A stretch of 64,000 nucleotides of DNA from Frigoriglobus tundricola (GTDB lineage Bacteria > Planctomycetota > Planctomycetia > Gemmatales > Gemmataceae). The notes under the pieces were generated by a model. The model was not told where the DNA came from, ran no database searches, and saw only the letters and a list, made by a program, of their open reading frames with translations. The translations under genes were made by a program, and so were the position numbers. The DNA lies in NCBI RefSeq assembly GCF_013128195.2, contig NZ_CP053452.2, positions 7,936,001 through 8,000,000 of the forward strand. Direction: 5' to 3'. Below, piece by piece: positions 45,523 through 53,679 of the stretch (the first letter of the stretch is position 1; each line of letters begins with the position of its first letter).

Positions 45523-46509
45523 ATGACACGGTACGCATTGGGGATTGTGGGGGTTCTGGCGTTCAGCGGGCTGACGCTGGCCGGTCCGATCGACATGTTC
45601 GAGGAGAAGGAAAAGGACTTCGGTGTCAGCCCGAAGGGCACCATCCTCGTCCACTACTTCCGCTTCACGAACAACACCAAAGAGACGGTCACACTCGGCC
45701 AGCCACGCGTCTCGTGCGGCTGCGTGACTCCGGCCCTCTCGAAGAACCAGGTCGCTCCGGGGGAGACGGCCGCCGTGATCGCGTACATGGACACCCGCCG
45801 CATCCCGAACGCCGGGGTCACGAAAACGGTGATCGTGTTCGTGCCGTTCCAGAGCCCGACGTTCGAAGAGGTGTCGCTGAAGGTGACGACCGTCACCCGC
45901 GACGACCTGCTCATGTCGCCGGACGTGCTCGCCTTCGGCTCCGTGACCAAGGGCAAGGGCGCGAAGGCGAGCACGAAGGTGACCTTCACGAGCGACCCCA
46001 ACTGGACGGTCAACAAGGCCACCAGCACGGGCGCCTATGTGACCCCCGAGTTCAAGCTCGTGTCCCGGAACGGCACGATCGTCACCTACGATGTGACCGC
46101 CACCCTGGACAAGGACTGCCCGGCCGGGAACTGGACCTCCGACGTGTACCTGGAAACGTCCAACTCTGCCGTCGCCAAACTCCGCATCCCGGTGACGGTG
46201 AACGTGACCGTTCCGGTCGCCGCGACCCCGGAAGCCGTGACCTTCGGTAACGTCAAGGTCGGAACCCCGGCGGAGCAAAAGCTGACGATCCAAGGCACGG
46301 CCCCGTTCAAGATCCTCGAAGTGAAGGGCGCCGACGACGAGGTGACGGTGAAGATCGATAAGGACTCGGCCCTGCCGGTCCACACGCTCACCATTGCGGC
46401 CCACCCGAAAGCGGCCGGCGGGTTCGCCCGTACGGTCGAGATCGTGACGGACAATAAGGAGCGGCCGTCGGTGATCGTACAGGTGACCGGCAAAGTGATC
46501 GAGAAGTGA
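45523..46509 (+). CDS. DUF1573-domain secreted protein
   Basis: 328 residues from the ATG at 45523 (GGGGGAG 8 bases upstream). The N-terminal signal peptide (MTRYALGIVGVLAFSGLTLA) is followed by a domain of the DUF1573 type: KDFGVSPKGTILVHYFRFTN, a conserved GQPRVSCGCVTP, and ALSKNQVAPGETAAV. These are Ig-like beta domains widespread in planctomycetes and bacteroidetes and thought to act in the periplasm or on the surface, binding partner unknown. Two or three similar beta modules follow (VAATPEAVTFGNVKVGTPAE). A strong intrinsic terminator follows the stop. Confidence 0.85.
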   Translation: MTRYALGIVGVLAFSGLTLAGPIDMFEEKEKDFGVSPKGTILVHYFRFTNNTKETVTLGQPRVSCGCVTPALSKNQVAPGETAAVIAYMDTRRIPNAGVTKTVIVFVPFQSPTFEEVSLKVTTVTRDDLLMSPDVLAFGSVTKGKGAKASTKVTFTSDPNWTVNKATSTGAYVTPEFKLVSRNGTIVTYDVTATLDKDCPAGNWTSDVYLETSNSAVAKLRIPVTVNVTVPVAATPEAVTFGNVKVGTPAEQKLTIQGTAPFKILEVKGADDEVTVKIDKDSALPVHTLTIAAHPKAAGGFARTVEIVTDNKERPSVIVQVTGKVIEK

Positions 46510-46532
46510 TCCGCTGACGTCTGCGTCGCGCC

Positions 46533-46563
46533 AAACGCCCGGGAGCACCTCCCGGGCGTTTTT
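46533..46563 (+). terminator. Rho-independent terminator after the DUF1573 gene
   Basis: A 12-13 bp stem AACGCCCGGGAG/CTCCCGGGCGTT (46534-46545, 46549-46560) with a 3-base loop (CAC) is followed by a run of T. It starts 24 bases after the DUF1573 stop. It is the best-formed intrinsic terminator in the window. Confidence 0.88.
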
Positions 46564-46624
46564 GCGTTGGATGCCCAGCGGCAGGGGCGTCTGATTCACG
46601 ACCTGGGCGGCTGTCTGAGTTTTG

Positions 46625-46680
46625 TGGCACCGGCTTTCCAGTCTGTGCGTCCAGTCACACAGGCGGGAAAGCCGGTGCCA
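46625..46680. repeat. Intergenic hairpin, 15-bp arms
   Basis: TGGCACCGGCTTTCC (46625-46639) and GGAAAGCCGGTGCCA (46666-46680) are exact reverse complements around 26 bases that can form a short inner stem (CTGTG/CACAG). Confidence 0.7.
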
Positions 46681-47111
46681 AAACACCGAACACACACCGC
46701 ACCAACCGGACCGTGTCTGAGGTGCAAGTCCTCGCCGAACACGGCCGACGAGGGTGCCCCGTGCGAGGTAGAATTTGAAGGAAGCCCATGTCGGCTATGC
46801 GCCCCCGACGATCAGGAACCGGATGTCCGGCCCGTGGGGCGAGGGGAGCTGGCAACGGACCGCGCCGTTGGAACGCCTTTCGGACGCGTATCTCTGTCAA
46901 TCCAACACGGACCGAGACCCCCCCCAACGGACCCGGGGAGGTCTCGGTATTGGTGGCGCCAGGGAGGCTGCACGGCCTTCGCGCGATGACCGAGGACGGG
47001 TCCGAGAAAACGAGTAAGTGGCCTGCGGCACAGATCGAGAAATGGAGGCCGAAACAGAAACCGCCCGAGGACGTGTGGGGCGGCGCGTGTGGCAAGTCGG
47101 TCAATAGATGG

Positions 47112-47199
47112 GCGAACGGCCGGCGTGAGCTGGCGTATGAGACAGGAGCGCCGCATGACGCGTCTCGGTCTCATACGCCAGCTCACGCCGGCCGTTCGC
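47112..47199. repeat. Intergenic hairpin, 32-bp perfect arms
   Basis: Arms 47112-47143 (starting GCGAACGGCCGGCGTGAGCT) and 47168-47199 are exact reverse complements around a 24-base loop. It lies about 105 bases past the stop of the large minus-strand gene ending at 47305. Confidence 0.82.
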
Positions 47200-47304
47200 T
47201 TGAGTAGGGCTTGAGTGCGGTCCCCACGTTTCGCGTGTGGACCAGACAAAAGCCCATTACTGGGGCAGCAACTCCAACCCTTGTCCGATTTGCGTCGTCA
47301 GATT

Positions 47305-50300
47305 TCAATCTTTCATACCCGGTGCGGGTGCTCCGGGTGCTCCGGGCGGAGCGTCCGGCCGATTCGGTTTACCGGGTGGCCGAGGGGGTACCACGCCACC
47401 GGGGGGGACAGCACCGCCCGGTGGTACGGCCCCACCCGGGCCACCGGGGGGAGCGACGCCGCCCGGCAGAACTCCGTTCCCGCCACCGGGGAACCCGCCC
47501 GGAGGAGCTGGCATGCCCGGTGGGCGACCGCCCGGCCCCATTCCGCCCGGCGGGAAAGCTCCACCCGGCCGGCCCCCACCCGGGAAGCCGGGACCGCCAC
47601 TCGCGGCACCCAACGAGCCGCCCACATTTTCGGCATCGATCACGAGGCCGTTGTTGAACACGAGGAACTTGCCGTCCGGGGACACGACGAAGTGGCCCCG
47701 GACATCGATCTTCTTGGCCGTTCGGATGGCCGTCTTGAGTTTGACGGCCCCGGTTGCAGCGTCCGACACGTCATACACATCGAACCCGGACCCGTGCCAG
47801 GAGGAGACGAACAGCTTTTTGTCCGCGAGATCGAAACGGGTGTACCCGCCGTTCGCCAGGTGCGCCCCGGCGCCCAAATCGAGATCCTTGGTGTTCCCAT
47901 CGTTGTCAATCAGCGTGAGCTGGAACTGGTGGGCCGGTTCTTGGGGCGTTCCGCCCGGGCGCCCGCCTCCCGGGCGGCCCATGCCCGGTCCTCCCATGCC
48001 CGGAGGCCGACCCCCTCCAGGGATGCCGGGGCCTCCGCCGGGGATGCCGGGGGCGCCTCCGGGGATACCGGGAGCGCTACCGGGAAAGCCGGGTGCGCCA
48101 CCCGGTACCCCGGGGCCGCCGCCCATCCCAGTGCCCGGTTGATCCGGCACCTGAACGGACGCCAACAACCCGCCGTTCGCCAGCGAGGCGACACTGGTCA
48201 CGGTCCCCTCGCGGATCTTCGTGGATCGGATGCGCGTCCAGCTCACCGGGTCAAATTGAACGACATTCGAGAACGTTTTCGTCTTGTCGTTATTGACATT
48301 GACTTCCGTAATGATCAGCGATTTGCCGTCGCCGGACGTGATGAGATCCCGGGCTTGAGCCTGATCTTGCAGCTCGTACTTTTTGGACTCCTTGCGCGTC
48401 TCGGTGTCGATCTGGAGCAGCGCGGAGACCCGCTTGGGCGCCGTCCCGCTGGTGGTGAGGACGTAGAGGTGTTTGCCATCGGGCGCGATCTCGAGCCCGT
48501 GAATGGTGTGCCGGATGGTGATCGTCGCGACCGGCCGGAAATCGCCACCCGTTTCGATCGGCTTGCCGTCGGCGCTCTTGCCGTCGCGCAGCGCCTTCAG
48601 ATCGTAAACGGCGATGTCACCCACGCCCCAACCGCGGTCGAAATGGATGCCGGCTTCGGACAGGGCCTGGCCCGGGTTGGTCGCCTGCGCGACGTACAGC
48701 AGCTCGCGTTGGGGGTCCAGCGCGGAGCGGAACCCGAGGTGCGAGAGCTTGTATTTGCCGACGGGGCCGAAATGGGGGTAGCTGTAGCGCTGCAACAGCC
48801 CCTGGACCTTGCCGCCCGCTCCCTCGCGATATTCGACCGTGAAGAACTCCTTCTTCTCCGTGTCGAAGCTCCCCGTGTAGAAGCTATCAACGCGGGTCTT
48901 CCAGTTGCCGTCCGTGTTGGCGGGCGTGGGCTGCTGGAAGCCGCCCGGTGGCTGCCCGATCCCGCCCGGCGCTCCGCCGCCCGGCGGCGGCTGAAAACCG
49001 GTCAGTTGGTCGTCACCCTTATACGTGATTTTGAGCGAGTTGATGAACCGCTTGATGTCGGCTTGGTCGGCGTCCGTTCTCCCCGCACCGAGACAGGCGA
49101 TGAGTCGGTTCTTGGCTAACACAACGCGCACTGTCCCTTTTATGCCTGTTGTGTCTTCGAAAGTCGTTTCCTTACCCGGATAGGTGTCGATAACCACATC
49201 CTGCAATTGTCCGAGCTTGACTTTGTCCTCTTGATTAAAGCCTTTGAAGAAGCCGCTCAACGCACCTTCGGCGCCCCCGGGGGCCTGATCCAGCGCGACA
49301 GGGAATTGTACCGAGAAGACACAATAGCCCGTCTTGTCCTTGTGGCTGATCCCGACCAATTTGAGGGGCACTTTTCCGAGTAGGGCGATCGTCATGTCTT
49401 CGGAAATGGTTTCGGGGGTTCCGCGGAACTCCGCTATGAAGCCGTCACCGGTGTGGGCCGCCCAGTCGCCCGGTTTGCCGAGTTCCTGTTCGTCGAACTT
49501 GGAGAACGGGTTCGCACCGTTCCCGAACACGTTCGGGTTTTGCGCCCCTCCGCCAGCGCCCGGCGGGTTACCGCTGCTGGGACGTGGCGGCTTGCCAGGG
49601 ACACCGGGCGGCATCCCCGGCCCGGGAGGCCGCCCCGGACCGGCAGATGAACCCGGCCCCGTTGGTATGGGTGTGACCGGGAGGGCGCCGGGAGGCTTCC
49701 CGGGCCCCGAACCCGACGAACCCGGTCCCATCGAAGGGGCACCGGGGCCGGGTGGGGTCGCGCCGACTGGTGCGCCGGGACCGGGAGGCGTCACTCCGCC
49801 AGGGCCGGGGGGCGTGTTGCCGTCCGCGCTCGGGGGCCGCCGCCCGCCCTTACCGGGAGCACCGTCGGGACCACCGGGGCCGGCAGAAGGACCACTCGGG
49901 GTAGTGGGTGTGGAATCGTCCTTTTTCTTGGCCGAATCGTCCTTCTTGCTGCCGGAGGTCGCGTAGTAAATGCCACCGGCAGCGATGCCCACGATACCGA
50001 GCACCCCGACCGCGATGATCGCGATGACGGCGCCGGACGGACCACTGCTCGTGTTCTTTTTCTTCTTCTTGAGGGTCGGCTTTTCGTCGTCGTCATCATC
50101 GTCATCATCGCGGCGCTTCTTCGTCGTGGCTTTGGCCGCAGCGGCTTTCACACCGGGCTTGGTCGACTTCGACCTCGGCTTTTCGTCCTCATCGTCCTCA
50201 TCGTCTTCGTCCACCTCGACGACGGCCGGTGGGTTCGCGGGTTTCGCAGGTGCTTTTTTAAACTCGGGCTTTGTGGCGGGCTTCGACGGCGCAGATTTCG

Positions 50301-50502
50301 AGTTCGGCGACGTTTTGACCCGTTCGAGTTCTTCGTCGTCGATCAGCAGCGGCGACCCGTGTGCCGCGTCCTCGACCAGGTCCAGGGAATCCGGAACGAT
50401 CATCTCCGCTTTGCACGACGTGCAGCGGATCGTCTTGCCGGCCAAGTGGTCCGGCACCTCGAACGCGGCGCGGCACCCGCCGCAGGTGATGGGAATGCCC
50501 AT
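47305..50502 (-). CDS. Zinc-ribbon, membrane-anchored protein with collagen-like Gly/Pro-rich regions and beta-propeller
   Basis: 1065 residues from the ATG at 50502 (GAGGGG close upstream). Order: zinc ribbon (ITCGGCRAAFEV, IRCTSCKAEM; two CxxC pairs), an acidic/Lys-rich linker (DDDDDDDD), one membrane helix (GAVIAIIAVGVLGIVGIAAG), a Gly/Pro-rich stretch (GGPDGAPGKGGRRPPS and similar), a soluble domain, and a propeller-like region with IHGLEIAPDGKHLYVLTTSG and SLANGGLLASVQVPD. It has more Gly/Pro-rich runs near the C-terminus (about 48000 and 47560). The layout (cytoplasmic ribbon, outside propeller) suggests a sensor or surface protein. The function is unknown. Confidence 0.72.
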   Translation of the reverse strand: MGIPITCGGCRAAFEVPDHLAGKTIRCTSCKAEMIVPDSLDLVEDAAHGSPLLIDDEELERVKTSPNSKSAPSKPATKPEFKKAPAKPANPPAVVEVDEDDEDDEDEKPRSKSTKPGVKAAAAKATTKKRRDDDDDDDDEKPTLKKKKKNTSSGPSGAVIAIIAVGVLGIVGIAAGGIYYATSGSKKDDSAKKKDDSTPTTPSGPSAGPGGPDGAPGKGGRRPPSADGNTPPGPGGVTPPGPGAPVGATPPGPGAPSMGPGSSGSGPGKPPGALPVTPIPTGPGSSAGPGRPPGPGMPPGVPGKPPRPSSGNPPGAGGGAQNPNVFGNGANPFSKFDEQELGKPGDWAAHTGDGFIAEFRGTPETISEDMTIALLGKVPLKLVGISHKDKTGYCVFSVQFPVALDQAPGGAEGALSGFFKGFNQEDKVKLGQLQDVVIDTYPGKETTFEDTTGIKGTVRVVLAKNRLIACLGAGRTDADQADIKRFINSLKITYKGDDQLTGFQPPPGGGAPGGIGQPPGGFQQPTPANTDGNWKTRVDSFYTGSFDTEKKEFFTVEYREGAGGKVQGLLQRYSYPHFGPVGKYKLSHLGFRSALDPQRELLYVAQATNPGQALSEAGIHFDRGWGVGDIAVYDLKALRDGKSADGKPIETGGDFRPVATITIRHTIHGLEIAPDGKHLYVLTTSGTAPKRVSALLQIDTETRKESKKYELQDQAQARDLITSGDGKSLIITEVNVNNDKTKTFSNVVQFDPVSWTRIRSTKIREGTVTSVASLANGGLLASVQVPDQPGTGMGGGPGVPGGAPGFPGSAPGIPGGAPGIPGGGPGIPGGGRPPGMGGPGMGRPGGGRPGGTPQEPAHQFQLTLIDNDGNTKDLDLGAGAHLANGGYTRFDLADKKLFVSSWHGSGFDVYDVSDAATGAVKLKTAIRTAKKIDVRGHFVVSPDGKFLVFNNGLVIDAENVGGSLGAASGGPGFPGGGRPGGAFPPGGMGPGGRPPGMPAPPGGFPGGGNGVLPGGVAPPGGPGGAVPPGGAVPPGGVVPPRPPGKPNRPDAPPGAPGAPAPGMKD

Positions 50503-50717
50503 GTACCCCTCGATGACTGGGGACGGAACGTCGGCTAACGGAACGACGACCCGCCCGCGACGGCGGATTTTCGTTCCTCGGATAATTGACAGCGTAGCGG
50601 TTATGGCCGCCGACCGCAACGACGTTCTAACGTCGTAATTGGGGTCGCGTTGGCGGCGTTTCCGCTTCGGCGGTGTGCGGACCCATCGGGACTCGTTCGA
50701 CCCCGGCGGGTGTGGCG

Positions 50718-51566
50718 TTACTTCTTTTCGGCGGGTACGTCAATGAGCACCCACACCTTCGAGGTCAGCGGCGGAATACGGTCCGTCTTGGCCTCGTAGG
50801 TGAGTTGTGCGTCGTCCTTGCTGATCTGCACGGGCATTTCCAGCGTCGAGTAGGGGAAGTTCGAGATGCTGAAAATGTCCCCGCTGTTGGCCCCGTAGTA
50901 CGGCTTGGCGTTGGGGTCGCCCGGGTCCTTAATGAACACGCTGCCGGCGAACACCCAACCGTGAGCGATCGGGGCCTTCTTTTTGGAGTCCCAGATCCAC
51001 TCCTGGGCCGCGTGCGTGTGCAACTTGCCGTCCTTCTTATAGTGGACCAGGACGTTCACCTTGCTCCCGGTTGCGGGCGTGTACTTGGCCTGTTCGGTCT
51101 TGGGATCGATGAACCCGGTCGGCGTGCCCGGCTTGCCGCCGGCGGCGGTGATGGCGAGGTGAATCAGTTCCGCGTCCAGATCGACGCGCACGATGGCCTC
51201 GTGCTCCTTCGTCCCCTTTTTGCAGAGGAACTGCTCGAGCGGCCCCTCGCGCAGGCACACCTCGCACATGATCCCGACGCGGATCACCTTGCTGTCTTTC
51301 CCCTCGCCCGCCACCTCGGCGATGATCGATTTCTTGTCCGGCGTGAGCGGCACCGACTTGTTTTTGGGGCTGAGCAGCGGGAACTCGGGCAGGTCCTCGG
51401 GCTTCGGTGGTTCCGGCGCGTGGACCGTCTTCGTCGAGAGAGCAGTGGTGGTCTCGGGGACCAGAACGGACCCGGGCGGAGCAGCGGTGGTGGTTTCCGG
51501 GCGGCTGCCGACGAGCATCGCGGTGAACGCAATCGCAGCGGCGGAACCGAGGATCGTGAGCTTCAT
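50718..51566 (-). CDS. YdjY-domain secreted protein
   Basis: 282 residues from the ATG at 51566 (GAGG 8 bases upstream). A signal peptide (MKLTILGSAAAIAFTAMLVG) precedes a Pro/Thr-rich segment and then the YdjY-type domain: KSIIAEVAGEG, GIMCEVCLREGPLEQFLCKKG, TKEHEAIVRVDLDAELIHLA, and WIWDSKKKAPIAHGWVFAG. The family contains conserved Cys in CEVC and a GTKEHE motif; its role is not known, though it is frequent in planctomycetes. It is followed on the same strand by the gene for the zinc-ribbon/collagen-like protein, 215 bases after its own stop. Confidence 0.8.
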   Translation of the reverse strand: MKLTILGSAAAIAFTAMLVGSRPETTTAAPPGSVLVPETTTALSTKTVHAPEPPKPEDLPEFPLLSPKNKSVPLTPDKKSIIAEVAGEGKDSKVIRVGIMCEVCLREGPLEQFLCKKGTKEHEAIVRVDLDAELIHLAITAAGGKPGTPTGFIDPKTEQAKYTPATGSKVNVLVHYKKDGKLHTHAAQEWIWDSKKKAPIAHGWVFAGSVFIKDPGDPNAKPYYGANSGDIFSISNFPYSTLEMPVQISKDDAQLTYEAKTDRIPPLTSKVWVLIDVPAEKK

Positions 51567-51667
51567 CAGGGTGGCCTCGCGGGTTTCCACCAACCAGCCT
51601 ATCAGTCGCCGGCACGTCCACACAACGACAAAACGAGAACATATGGAGGGCGAAGTGTGCGATGCCA

Positions 51668-51786
51668 CCGGGCTCCCGCCCCGTGTTACGAACGCCGGCC
51701 CCTCCGGGGCGGAAGATGGGGATCGGTTCCCCGTCTTCACTTCGTCCCGGAGGGGCCGGCGTTCGTAACACGGGGCGGGAGCCCGG
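51668..51786. repeat. Intergenic hairpin, 41-bp perfect arms
   Basis: Arms 51668-51708 (starting CCGGGCTCCCGCCCCGTGTT) and 51746-51786 are exact reverse complements. The 37-base interior can pair further (GAAGATGGGGA with TCCCCGTCTTC, one G-T wobble), making an almost unbroken stem of about 52 bp. It begins 13 bases past the stop of the YTV protein (51799) on the minus strand and is 102 bases before the YdjY start. Confidence 0.88.
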
Positions 51787-51798
51787 CGCTATGGGTGA

Positions 51799-53679
51799 CT
51801 ACTTGCAGGGGTTGTCACACGGGTTGGCGCAGGTGGCCGGCGGGCACGGGTCGCAGGCCAGCCGGTTGGCGCACAGGCCGCTGAAGAAGTCCCGGATCGG
51901 CTTGGGCCGGCACGGGTCGTTCAGCAGGTTGCGGAGCCCGCCGCCGATGCCGCTCTTGCAGATCGGCGAGCACCCGGTCGTGCCGCAGGTGTTGCCACAG
52001 GCCGTGCCCGTGCCGCCGCAGCCGTTGCCGGCTCCCGCACAGGCCGCGTTGCCGCAGCCGGTGCCGCACGGGCTGCTGCCGCAGCCGGTCGTGACCGGCA
52101 CGTACCGGGCCTTCTTCACCACCACGTCCGTCGCCACCTGGACCGGGACGCGCTTCGTGACGGTCGTCGGCACCATCTCGGTGGCGGTGTGCGGCACCCG
52201 CACGTTCACCGTGTACGGCACCTGCTTGGTGACGGTATAGGGTACGCACTTGGTCACCACTTCCTGCTTCATGACGGTGACCTGGGTCGGCACCTGGCGG
52301 ACGATCTCTTCCGGCACGCACCGGGTGACCTTCTCCGCGACGCGGCGGACCTCGGTCACCGGGACGGTCCGGGAGACGTTGTAGGTCACGTCGCGGGACA
52401 CCTTCAGGCCCTCCACGAACACGCGACCGGGGGCGTCGGTGTCATAGGTCGGGGCGTTCGGGTTGCTCAGCGCGCCCGGGCCCCCGCCGACCACACCCGC
52501 ACCCTTACCGGCCAGCGCCGCGGCGTCGCCGCCGAGGGCGGAGGCGTCCACGTACGCGCCCTGGGCGTTGCGGCGGACGGTGACCGGCGTGCGGACGATC
52601 TCCGTCACCGTCACGTTCTTGGTGACCTGGCTCGACACCTTCTCCACGACCGTTTTCTGGACGTTGCGGGTGACGGTGACGGGCACCTTCTCGGTCACCA
52701 CGGTCTGCACCTTACGGGTGACCTGGGTCGGCACCTTCTCCACGACCGTCTTCTTGACGTAGGTGGTCACCGGAACCTGTTCGGTCACGGTCCGGTTGCG
52801 GGTCACCTGGCGCTGCTCGGTGTGGGCCGGCTCGCGGACGAGCTGCTTCTTGCACCCCACCTGCTTCTGCACAGTGGTGCAGGTGCAGGGGTCGAACTCG
52901 CACTTGTACACGGGCACCGACTGCCAGGTCAGCTTGCCCGAGACGCACACCGTCTCGCACACCGTTTCCGGCACGTGCTTGGTGACGCACTTGGTGGTGG
53001 TGCAGGGCTCACACACCGTCTTGCACACGTCCTTGATCACCGTCTCGCACACGTCCTTGCAGACCGTGCGCTGGACGTCCTTGATGCACGTCTCGGTGAC
53101 CGGGACGCACACCGTCTTGCACACGTCCTTGACGACGGTCTCGCAGACCGGCTTGCAGACGGTGCGCGGGCACTCCTTGTACTGCGTCTCGCAGACCGGC
53201 TTGCAGACGAAGAAGCACTCCTTGCGGGTGTGCGGCTCGCAGATGGTCTTGTTCACCGTGACCGGGCAGTCGCGGTACACGGTCTCGCACACCTGCTTGT
53301 TGACCGTCGTGCGGCACTCCTTCAGCACCGTCTCGGTGACGGGCCGGCACACGGTCTCCTGGACCTGCTTGTAGGCGGTCTCGTTGACCGTCTTGTAGTG
53401 CGTCTGCTGCTCGCACGAATAGGTGGTTTTGGTGACGGGCTTCATCACCGTCTCGCACGTCGTCTGGTACACGGTGTGGTACCGCTTTTCGACGACCGTG
53501 TCGTAAACGACCTGCTGGCCGCACGGCCCCTGGCCGGCCGCAAAATTACTTTGGGCGTCGCAACAACCTCCGCCCGACGTGGCGTAGTTGGTCGCGCCGA
53601 TGTGCCCGGCCATGACCGCCGAACCGGCACCCAGGATCGCGAACGCCGCGACCCACGGGGCGCCATTGCGGATGAACAT
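51799..53679 (-). CDS. Cys-rich YTV-repeat envelope protein
   Basis: 626 residues from the ATG at 53679 with an almost ideal AGGAGG seven bases upstream. A signal peptide (MFIRNGAPWVAAFAILGAGS) leads to dozens of Cys/Thr/Val repeats such as ETVCRPVTETVLKECRTT, KTVCVPVTETCIKDVQRTVC and TQVTRKVQTVVTEKVPVTV, then a YTV block (KCVPYTVTKQVPYTVNVRVP) and a Cys/Gly-rich C-terminus (CGSSPCGTGCGNAACAGAG). Planctomycete YTV/Cys-rich proteins are believed to be disulfide-linked structural proteins of the cell envelope. High expression is suggested by the strong ribosome site. Confidence 0.85.
   Translation of the reverse strand: MFIRNGAPWVAAFAILGAGSAVMAGHIGATNYATSGGGCCDAQSNFAAGQGPCGQQVVYDTVVEKRYHTVYQTTCETVMKPVTKTTYSCEQQTHYKTVNETAYKQVQETVCRPVTETVLKECRTTVNKQVCETVYRDCPVTVNKTICEPHTRKECFFVCKPVCETQYKECPRTVCKPVCETVVKDVCKTVCVPVTETCIKDVQRTVCKDVCETVIKDVCKTVCEPCTTTKCVTKHVPETVCETVCVSGKLTWQSVPVYKCEFDPCTCTTVQKQVGCKKQLVREPAHTEQRQVTRNRTVTEQVPVTTYVKKTVVEKVPTQVTRKVQTVVTEKVPVTVTRNVQKTVVEKVSSQVTKNVTVTEIVRTPVTVRRNAQGAYVDASALGGDAAALAGKGAGVVGGGPGALSNPNAPTYDTDAPGRVFVEGLKVSRDVTYNVSRTVPVTEVRRVAEKVTRCVPEEIVRQVPTQVTVMKQEVVTKCVPYTVTKQVPYTVNVRVPHTATEMVPTTVTKRVPVQVATDVVVKKARYVPVTTGCGSSPCGTGCGNAACAGAGNGCGGTGTACGNTCGTTGCSPICKSGIGGGLRNLLNDPCRPKPIRDFFSGLCANRLACDPCPPATCANPCDNPCK

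Larger units (their letters stand above)
46564..47304. other. Gap holding two large inverted repeats
   Basis: About 740 bases without a supported gene. An open frame on the plus strand from 46986 (MTEDGSEKTSKWPAAQIEKW) reads like a lysine-rich small protein but runs into the repeat at 47112 and has no clear ribosome site, so I list it as doubtful. The inverted repeats at 46625-46680 and 47112-47199 take up most of the ends. Confidence 0.4.

Noticed and set aside
46986..47204. Possible small Lys-rich protein (MTEDGSEKTSKWPAAQIEKW) after the DUF1573 terminator
   Set aside because: No ribosome site, and the frame ends inside the inverted repeat at 47112-47199; it could be a gene fragment but is not supported.
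47390..49830. CCACCGGG/CCCGGTGG-type runs considered as a CRISPR or tandem repeat
   Set aside because: They are codon-phased Gly/Pro repeats inside a protein gene, not spaced identical repeats.
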